Source: Lunularia cruciata (Eukaryota; Streptophyta; Marchantiopsida; Lunulariales; Lunulariaceae). Taken from it: a DNA stretch of 64,000 nt. The DNA is taken from NCBI GenBank assembly GCA_948567375.1, contig OX419758.1, positions 39,065,001-39,129,000 of the forward strand, written 5' to 3'. The number at the start of each line of letters is the position of its first letter. Positions within the stretch are counted from its first letter, which is position 1. Below, in pieces: positions 59,162 through 64,000 of this stretch. The notes under the pieces are model-generated. The model was not told where the DNA came from. It saw only the letters and a list, made by a program, of their open reading frames with translations, and searched no databases. Made by a program: the position numbers and the translations under genes.

Positions 59162-59651
59162 GTTTATAAACTTGTGAAATAGTTATGCATTAAAGTTACT
59201 AATTATTGGAATAACTCAAGTTACTAAACTAAAAGTCAAATAAAGTAAAAAGTCTGAAGGAATATCCATACTCATGGGAATATTCTCCTAAGCATGTGGT
59301 CTTATCTTGACCCAACCACTAACTCAAGGATTTCTTCACATTGGCTATCCTTAGACTAAAGAAGAATCCAAAACAAAAAAAACTTGTGGATCCAAGAGTT
59401 TTCAACTCTTTCTTCAAAGCCAAACACCTAGGAATAATACCAAGTCAACACACTAGAATCCAAAATAATGGTGCTCATCTATTCCACTTCCTCTAAAGTA
59501 GGTCCCCTCTATCTTAGCTATGACTAACTTCAACTAATCATGACTAATGTAAAACCATCCTTTATCTCTATATAATTATATCTCTCAAGTATTTATAATA
59601 CCAAACTAAATATCACATCAAAAGCACATACATGCACAAATGGGTGTTATA
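59162..59651 (-). repeat. Truncated LTR of the Athila/Tat-like family
   Basis: It follows 4848-5331 through AACTTGTGAAATAGTTATGC, CAAGTCAACACACTA and GGGTGTTATA. The promoter-distal 200 or so bases present in the other copy are absent. Confidence 0.8.
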
Positions 59652-60170
59652 GATCCTTGATTCATTGGAAAATTTTGGCAAGCACTCATCTAGATACTCA
59701 ATACCAAGCTTGGTTTGCACATGGCCTATAATTCTCAAATTGATGGACAAATCAAATGTGCAAATTGCACCTTGGAGAATATGCTTTGTGCCTTTTTCAA
59801 TGTTCACCAACCAACTAGGATGGTTTGATGTCACCCAAATAATTTCTCTTGTTGCTTACCAACTCGCCTTGCCTTGTCATATGTATATTCACCCTGTCTT
59901 TCATGTTTCCAAGTCGAAACACTTTGTTTCTAAACCATATTTTTTTTCCTCCCTCATGTCCAACCATCTCCTCTTCCGATCCCTATCAATGATCATGAGG
60001 AGTATAAATTTAATTATTTCCTTGCATGTTACCACATTCAAAAAGGCCATCAACAACATACAAAGTACAAAGTCCTCTAGAAAGGATACCCCTTCATGAT
60101 GCTACTTGGGAGCATCTTTCTCATCTCCAAAATGCACAAACAGGAGTTTGAAGCTTCAATGTTGAAGAGG
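59652..60170 (+). pseudogene. Gypsy family C integrase core remnant and chromodomain end
   Basis: Plus-strand frames read LNTKLGLHMAYNSQIDGQIK and CANCTLENML (integrase core, in the place of the usual AYHPQTDGQTERVN). Then come SLVAYQLALPCHMYIHPVFH (integrase C-terminus) and IPLHDATWEHLSHLQNAQ (chromodomain end). A large part between the core and the C-terminal domain is missing. The Athila/Tat-like LTR abuts directly at 59651. Confidence 0.8.
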
Positions 60171-60197
60171 ACGTCACCAACTAGAAATGAAGGAACA

Positions 60198-60666
60198 TGT
60201 AACAATATAGAGTTTACCAACAAGTTAGTCAAGGCTAAAAAAATAGCAAATAGGTCAAATTAGCCTTGAATATTCTAGAAGTATTTAGGAAGCTACTTGG
60301 TACCTTCCAAGAGTTGAGTAACATGCATACCAAGTGGTGACTTCTAGAAGTAAGCTTCTTGGGAAGCTTCCCAACTAGTTTAGCTTACACAACAAGTAGG
60401 CGGCTTCTTGAGAAACTTTCCAGTTAACTTGGCTTGCACTCCAAGAAATAAGCTTTAGAAAACTTCTTGAGAAGGTTCTCAAGAGGCCTTGTATGCTCCC
60501 TATAAATACCAAAGCCCAAGCTCATGCTAGGCCTCAAGAGTTTAACTCATTCAAGTGTCCCAATGTGATCTCCCACTCTGGTCTTCCATTCTCCTATTTC
60601 TCTACTTGGTCTTAGTCTTATATATTCATGGTTACTTTAATTTGGTGCATGATTTCAACCCTCACA
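60198..60666 (+). repeat. Family C LTR (3' LTR of the fragment at 59652)
   Basis: It starts TGTAACAATATAGAGTTTAC shortly after the chromodomain and contains the TATAAATACCAAAGCCCAAG hallmark at 60503. The right end is placed at ACCCTCACA (60666) with low certainty. Confidence 0.7.
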
Positions 60667-61528
60667 AGTTAATTAGAATTTTTTCTTGTATAAATGGAAT
60701 TTATATTTTTTTGTTTATAAGTTGAGTGATATAGCTCATCATAGAACCAATCAATTTCAATTTTACCAATTTATCTTGGTGGCTTGTGCATTATTCTCCA
60801 CTTGGAATCTCTAAATATTGCACCCTTGAATTCTTCCCATGTTAGGATTGGAGCACCAAGTTGCCACTGAGCTTGCTCTGCCCAAAATTGCAACTATGTT
60901 TTTACCATTTCATCTAATTGGCTCAAAGCCAAGAGGATCAATCTTTGTTCATCTAGAAGATTTGTAGCTTCAATGTACAACTTGTAATCAAAACAAAGTT
61001 TTCCACTACACTTTGTAAATTCTTACTTTCAAATGGCTTAGGCTTTTTGAATTGTACACAATCTTCTTTCTCTCAATTTTTTTTTCTCTATTTACTACTA
61101 TAGTTGATCATCACAATCTCTCTCTTCCAATAATCAAGTAAGATGTTCAATTTATTATTCCATAGTAATGATAAATTTGCCTATTGCCACAATAATTACT
61201 ACTCTTCCAAACTATCTACTCACAAATATCTAAATTAATATGTAAATGCTACCTGGTCCACTACTTATTACAAGTTATAATCAAAAGGATTGATGTTTCA
61301 TTGCACAAGGTGATTGCATTTAGAAAATTATGATCAAAGATTGAGATGATACTTTGGTAATACATAGATTTGGCAATCCATAGACATAAAAAGCTCAATG
61401 GTTTGGAAGAAATAGATTTGGTAATCCATAGATTCTGTCCATCTTATTCTTGCTTTCATACCAATATAAAAGACCAAGAAAATAAATAATAAAATAGAAG
61501 ATCATATTTTAATCTCTAAATTAAGTTA
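60667..61528. other. AT-rich spacer between inverted LTR copies
   Basis: No gene recognised. A minus-strand trace around 60880-60780 (WQLGAPILTWEEFKGAIF) resembles gag of gypsy elements, so some of this may be decayed family C internal sequence. Confidence 0.4.
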
Positions 61529-61881
61529 AACTCCAAATGCCTAGCCTGAGCTTGGGCTTTGGTATTTATAGGTAACCTATGTACAAGGCTTGCTCTCAAG
61601 AAGCTTCCAAAGATAATTATTTCTAGAAGCCACTTTCTTGTAGTGCAAGTTAAGCAAGTTGTTTACTTGACATGCAAGCTAAGTTACTAGTTTACTTGGC
61701 ATACAAGCTAAGCTAACAATCAACTTGGTATACAAGTTACTCAATCCTTGAAAAATTCTAAAAGCTTCTCACCAAGAAGCTTCTTGGATTCTTCTAAAAC
61801 ATTCTTATAACTTCCTAGAACTATACTAGTTCTACCTTCTTTTTATCTATATTTAGCTTCTACTAAATCCATATTATTACA
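61529..61881 (-). repeat. Family C LTR fragment, inverted relative to 60198-60666
   Basis: The minus strand begins TGTAATAATATGGATTTAGT and reaches AATACCAAAGCCCAAGCTCA. It closely parallels 55536-55856. Confidence 0.75.
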
Positions 61882-61921
61882 TCATGTCTTCTTCCTTTAC
61901 TTTTACAAATCTACTTTTATC

Positions 61922-62050
61922 TTAGGTGTGGTAGGGTAGATTTCTCATATAGACTCTATTGGGGCTTAGCTCTATTTTACCTTTCTTATCTCTCCCTTGT
62001 ACAGCTTGATGGGGTCTTCCTATCCTTCATTTTTTCTACGCGGTTTCCTT
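61922..62050 (+). repeat. 3' tail fragment of the non-LTR element
   Basis: GGTAGATTTCTCATATAGAC, TTGGGGCTTAG and CTTGATGGGGTCTTCCTATC match the tails at 20340-20430 and 50225-50318. After that, TTCTACG is shared with the copy at 20443. Only the last 130 or so bases are present. Confidence 0.75.
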
Positions 62051-64000
62051 CTTTACATATTGAATTGATTGTAGATAATAGATTGTTCTGTTTCTAGCAT
62101 CACATATTTTCCTATACTACAGTAATTTATAATAACATCATAAACTTACTTTCTTAAGGCTATGTGCTCTAATGGCTCCTTTGTTAGCTCATTGGTTCAT
62201 GTACTACTATCACTACTTACTCCTAATACTCATTTTGGAACAAAGAGTTTTGGTTTTACAATCATATTAAAATCTATACTTTGGTTGAGATCTATTATCT
62301 ATCTTAGCTTGTATATGCACTCCTTGCATTCATAGATTTCTTATCTTTAGACTCTAAGAATGTTATTTTAGATCTTCATGAATATATGCTATTTTCTTGC
62401 ATGAATTTTTTATCCTTATATTCTAAGAATATTCAAGCTAATGTCAATAAGTATATGCACTCTTGTACCCCTACTAGCATTCTTATTGATGTGGCTTTTT
62501 TTTAATAAGATTAGAATTCTATCTTATAAAGGGAAAGGTATTGGAGCTTGACTATGTTTGTCCTTTCATTGAATGCTTCTTTTTCTCTTGTATACAGTTT
62601 AATTAATCATTCTATTTATATTGATGACTATCATATCTAATATTTTTAGAGCTACCAGCCTAATGTGCTTGAGGTTCTTCTTAATTATAATTGAGGTATA
62701 TACATATTGCAATATGCTTTACATAGATAGTCTATTAAAGTCCATGAGGTTATTAATGATCTTAAAGCATAGATTTTATTTTCTATAAAACCTAAAATTA
62801 AGTGTACAAATTAAAGTTTTTATTGGGAAATTCCCTTTCTTATGAGGTAAGAGTTGAGATTAAGACCTTTAGAGCCAGAAGAAAAACATGATATACTATA
62901 GTGGTTAAAAAATTCCTACAAGCGGTATATTGGAAGTAGCACAGGTTAAGATAGCAACAACTATTACTATAAGGGCAAAGACAACCATTAAAAGCCATGA
63001 TATCCTTTGGATGCCTTTATTTAGTTATCAATGGAATTTTTTGGACATCTTCTTAACTCTGTGATAGTCTTGAGGTGCTATGTGATATTTATTATAGATT
63101 TTTGAGATGAGAAATGTTAAAGTAGTTTCATATGACATACTATTCTCATATTCAATTTATACAAGAGTCTCTACTATCTATTTCATGCTTTAAGATAGCA
63201 TAAAATGTATTGGCATTGAGAACCCCACACACATCTTGGAATCTTCTAATAAACACTTAGAGTATCTTTGTAAGCCAATTTCACATTTGATACTTTAGCA
63301 TGCTTTGTATTGTATATTAATTGCTTAGCTTATGTATTTGAGAGCTTAGACTCTATTATGTGGTCTTAAAGGTCTTCCTTTTCTTGTATTTTTCAACTTG
63401 TATTCCTTTTTCTTTCCTTCATAGTAGATAATTGTTTGCATTTTCACATTCCTAAGCAAAAGTTACTTTGTGTATCAAAATGCATCCTAACATCCATCTT
63501 ATAGACAAGCTTGTGTACTTAGGGATAATTTTTATTTTAAATTAAGAAACTAGTATTTTATAAAAAGGTTCTTGTAGTAAATGAATGAGGTACTTATGTT
63601 TATTAGAGTAGTTTTTTATATTTTTATACTTAAACATGTCACCATAGCTACAAGTAAGGTATAAGAGACAATATCTCAAGAATATCTCAATCTATTGAAG
63701 CAATTTAACAAACCTATAGTGTTTTAACTTTCCTTTAGATGGAAGTAATATATATCTATGGAGATAACATTTCAAAAGGGATGCGAGATAAAAGCTTTTA
63801 CTTCATTTTTGTTGTTTATAGACCTGGATAGAAAAACTAGCTTCACAAACTAGTTTTCAGCTTCTCAACAAATTTAATTGAAATATTTATTTAATCTAGA
63901 AAAAATATGCTTGATTTATTCTACTGTTTAATATACTAGATTATATTCAAGTTATAAATTTTCTCACTAACCTAATCATCAATCAAATAAATTTATATCT
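62051..64000. other. AT-rich DNA, no recognised gene
   Basis: Long AT-rich stretch. No domain, LTR end or repeat of the families above could be identified with confidence. It may contain an old, unrecognisable transposon. Confidence 0.4.

Larger units (their letters stand above)
57006..59651 (-). mobile_element. Rearranged Athila/Tat-like element with an inverted left LTR piece
   Basis: The parts, left to right, are a plus-oriented LTR 3' portion (57006-57404), minus-strand protease start and gag-protease linker (57405-57984), minus-strand decayed gag (57985 to about 59160), and a minus-oriented LTR 5' portion (59162-59651, ending GTGTTATA). Each part is homologous to the element at 2897-5331, which lacks gag. 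In an ordinary copy both LTRs point the same way; here the left piece is flipped and both are truncated. The element sits between family C fragments at 55536-57000 and 59652-60666. Confidence 0.75.

Noticed and set aside
62500-62900. Possible copia-type pol remnant.
   Set aside because: Scattered words look protein-like, but no RT or integrase motif could be read in any frame.
1-64000. CRISPR arrays, bacterial operons, rRNA genes and known plant microRNA precursors.
   Set aside because: No regularly spaced identical repeats, no rRNA core sequences, and none of the conserved miRNA sequences I looked for by eye was seen. The genome is plant-like.

Overview
The window looks like nuclear DNA of a land plant. 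It carries a plant-specific LOB-domain (LBD) transcription factor gene, two multi-exon genes with short GT-AG introns, CT-rich leader-like tracts, and heavily decayed Ty3/gypsy LTR retrotransposons, including chromoviruses. The retroelement mix and a probable endonuclease-type LINE relative suggest a non-seed plant such as a bryophyte, lycophyte or fern. That placement is inference; the sequence alone does not fix the lineage.

Layout. Bases 1-20,580 are a nest of retrotransposons. The 3' part of a chromovirus (1-2896) abuts an internally deleted Athila/Tat-like element (2897-5331), which abuts a third gypsy pol fragment (5332-6720). A decayed coiled-coil reading frame follows (about 7563-9300, minus). 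A nearly full-length chromovirus (9990-16553, minus, TSD AGAGC) then sits inside an older LTR-like sequence. Next come an RT fragment (16860-17890, minus), a solo LTR of the same chromovirus family (18146-19042, TSD TTCTT), and a 5'-truncated non-LTR copy (19796-20578).

Bases 20,800-43,700 are a gene island with no recognisable transposon coding sequence. It holds three genes. The first is a HhH-GPD DNA glycosylase of the At3g47830 type (22415-25354, plus, six exons). The second is an EamA/DMT-family membrane transporter (27243-30085, plus, seven exons). The third is a class I LBD gene (33687-35117, minus, two exons), followed by about 8 kb of CT/GA-rich, low-copy-looking DNA with short tandem repeats and a G-rich minisatellite, in which I found no convincing gene.

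Bases 43,700-64,000 are AT-rich and repeat-laden. A degenerate non-LTR retrotransposon (47133-50318, plus) has a zinc finger, a reverse transcriptase and a probable restriction-like endonuclease. There are also several fragments of another gypsy family (51757-52150, 55536-56930, 59652-60666, 61529-61881) and a rearranged Athila/Tat-like copy whose left LTR is inverted (57006-59651).

The three host genes have no obvious shared pathway: one acts in DNA base excision repair, one in membrane transport and one in transcriptional regulation. All the transposons seen are broken. Every open frame is interrupted by stops or deletions, so any remaining activity would depend on helper elements elsewhere.
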